From assembly GCA_009783635.1 (NCBI GenBank), contig WRDC01000021.1:1-15474 (forward strand): a stretch of 15,474 bases of DNA, read 5' to 3'. Under the pieces are notes generated by a model. It was not told the origin of the DNA, searched no databases, and saw nothing but the letters and a program-made list of their open reading frames with translations. This document shows, piece by piece, positions 14,672-15,474 of this stretch. The stretch is from Methanimicrococcus sp. (GTDB lineage Archaea > Halobacteriota > Methanosarcinia > Methanosarcinales > Methanosarcinaceae). The position numbers and the translations under genes are program-made. Numbering within the stretch: the stretch's first letter is position 1; every line of letters starts with the position of its first letter.

Positions 14672-15088
14672 TCATCCGTATTTCTTCAAAATGACCTCAA
14701 GCGCCTCAAAACTGTCGGCGTATTCACTTAAAGATTCCTGAATCATCAGATTCACGCGTTCCCCCTGTGCTTGAATCCGAAAATCCGTCCGAAAGCCGAT
14801 GACGGGCATTCCTTTTGCGTAAGCGTATCCGGTTTCCCAAGCGGTGCCCGAATCGATATCCGCCCCTTCCAAAACAGCGACAACGATATCGCTTATTTTC
14901 AAACCGTTCAGACACTGATTAAAAAGAGACGACAGATTGCGGTCATCGCCTTGGTCCTTATTCTCTTCGGCATCTTCCTGCGGCAAAAAAACGGAAAAAC
15001 CCGCTCCCAATAACATATGCTGAAGTTTTTTATTGAATTCGCGCTCGGCCTGTGAAAACAGGGCGCCTGCAATGTAAACTGTAACCAT
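14672..15088 (-). CDS. Nucleoside 2-deoxyribosyltransferase-like protein
   Basis: 138 residues from the ATG at 15088, chosen because GGAG lies eight bases upstream (15097-15100) and the YIAGALF motif then falls at residues 5-11, as in the family. A longer frame to 15163 adds a segment without family character. The protein has the family layout: YIAGALF for nucleoside binding, a DIVVAVLEGADIDSGTAWETGYAYAKG stretch (67-93) with GTAWETGYA carrying the expected catalytic Glu85, and N113 near the C-terminus. Such enzymes exchange or hydrolyse bases on (deoxy)nucleosides in salvage or clean-up. It is a standard short cytoplasmic form. It converges on the plus-strand gene with 17 bp between stops. 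Some relatives act on nucleotides (DNPH1-like) or have unknown substrates, so the substrate is left open. Confidence 0.85.
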   Translation of the reverse strand: MVTVYIAGALFSQAEREFNKKLQHMLLGAGFSVFLPQEDAEENKDQGDDRNLSSLFNQCLNGLKISDIVVAVLEGADIDSGTAWETGYAYAKGMPVIGFRTDFRIQAQGERVNLMIQESLSEYADSFEALEVILKKYG

Positions 15089-15123
15089 TTTGAAAACTCC
15101 GGTAATGAATAAAGCCGCGGGAG

Positions 15124-15132
15124 TATAAAAAA
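15124..15132 (-). promoter_or_regulatory. Probable TATA box of the deoxyribosyltransferase-like gene
   Basis: The minus strand reads CTTTTTTATAC, centred about 40 bp upstream of the ATG at 15088. Transcription from about 15102 would leave a short leader that just includes the GGAG ribosome site. This suggests the gene does not depend on read-through from the ATPase gene. Confidence 0.4.
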
Positions 15133-15159
15133 GATGCCGATACCGCCAAAACCGCGCGG

Positions 15160-15474
15160 TCATTCGGCGGCCGGTTCCTTCTCACGTTTCTTTTTCTCAA
15201 AATTCCGGTCATACAAAAGCGCCGCGTTCAAAACGACCAAAACGGACCCGGCGTTATGCACCAAAGCCCCTGTCACCGGCGTCAGATATCCGGCAACCGA
15301 GAGACAAATCGCAATGACGTTGATCGTCATGGAAAGAGTGATATTGAACTGAATGGTCCGGATGGTCGCGTTGGACAAGCGTTTCAAATACGGGATTTTT
15401 TCAATGCCGTCACCCATCAGAGCAATGTCCGACGCTTCAATGGCAATATCGCTTCCCATAGAGCCCATGGCAAC
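15160..15474 (-). CDS. Heavy-metal P-type ATPase, C-terminal fragment
   Basis: The last 104 residues of a larger protein entering from the right edge. The fragment begins V-A-MGSMGSDIAIEASDIALMGD, the segment right after the GDGxNDxPAL motif of P1B ATPases; the Asp-phosphorylation and nucleotide domains lie outside. The final two membrane helices are SMTINVIAICLSVAGYL and GALVHNAGSVLVVLNAALLY. The HNAGS-x5-N pattern is typical of heavy-metal exporters of the Cd/Zn/Co-like or undefined group rather than of Cu ATPases, which have different helix residues. A short basic tail (KKKREKE) ends the protein. It pumps a transition metal across the membrane at the cost of ATP; the metal cannot be told from the fragment. 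It is co-directional with the transferase gene 71 bp downstream. Confidence 0.88.
   Translation of the reverse strand, partial: VAMGSMGSDIAIEASDIALMGDGIEKIPYLKRLSNATIRTIQFNITLSMTINVIAICLSVAGYLTPVTGALVHNAGSVLVVLNAALLYDRNFEKKKREKEPAAE

Overview
The window looks archaeal and most likely comes from a methanogen. TATA boxes of the TTATATAA type lie about 120-150 bp upstream of the surface-protein genes. T-tracts follow the genes on the coding strand. A long AIR-synthase-related protein of the kind seen in methanogens is present. The mix of a gut-type surface-protein array, roughly 45-50 % GC genes and AT-rich spacers would fit a host-associated Methanosarcinales such as Methanimicrococcus. That assignment is inference from style, not a sequence match.

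Layout. From 1 to 9907 there is a head-to-tail array of five paralogous surface-protein genes, all on the minus strand. The leftmost (A) runs off the window at its C-terminus. The other four (B-E) are complete, with 572, 573, 360 and 578 residues. Each complete protein has the same plan: a signal peptide, one or two modules of about 200-245 residues made of short V/T/G-rich beta rungs (probably a right-handed beta-helix), a Gly/Asn linker, a pure Asn tract of 9-23 residues, an acidic patch, one transmembrane segment and a short basic tail. The roughly 500 bp between neighbours is also repeated. It carries a terminator cassette (GC-rich hairpin, two TCATTTAAATGA palindromes, T-run) and a promoter cassette (A/T-rich block, TATA box, conserved leader of about 100-130 nt, GGGTTA-x-(A/G)GGA just before the ATG). 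The whole gene-plus-spacer unit has therefore been duplicated. The array may display adhesin-like proteins whose length and content change by recombination and microsatellite slippage.

From 10199 to 12785 lies a ferrous-iron uptake operon on the minus strand. FeoA overlaps FeoB by 4 bp (ATGA) and is followed by a small Cys-rich membrane protein of the FeoB-associated type. A 492-bp divergent region (12786-13277) separates it from a plus-strand AIR-synthase-related gene. This region holds a bidirectional TATA element and a 16-bp palindrome placed where the feo transcript should start, a possible metal-dependent operator.

From 13278 to 15474 are the AIR-synthase-related protein (plus), then on the minus strand a nucleoside 2-deoxyribosyltransferase-like protein with its own probable promoter and the C-terminal 104 residues of a heavy-metal P-type ATPase that enters from the right edge.
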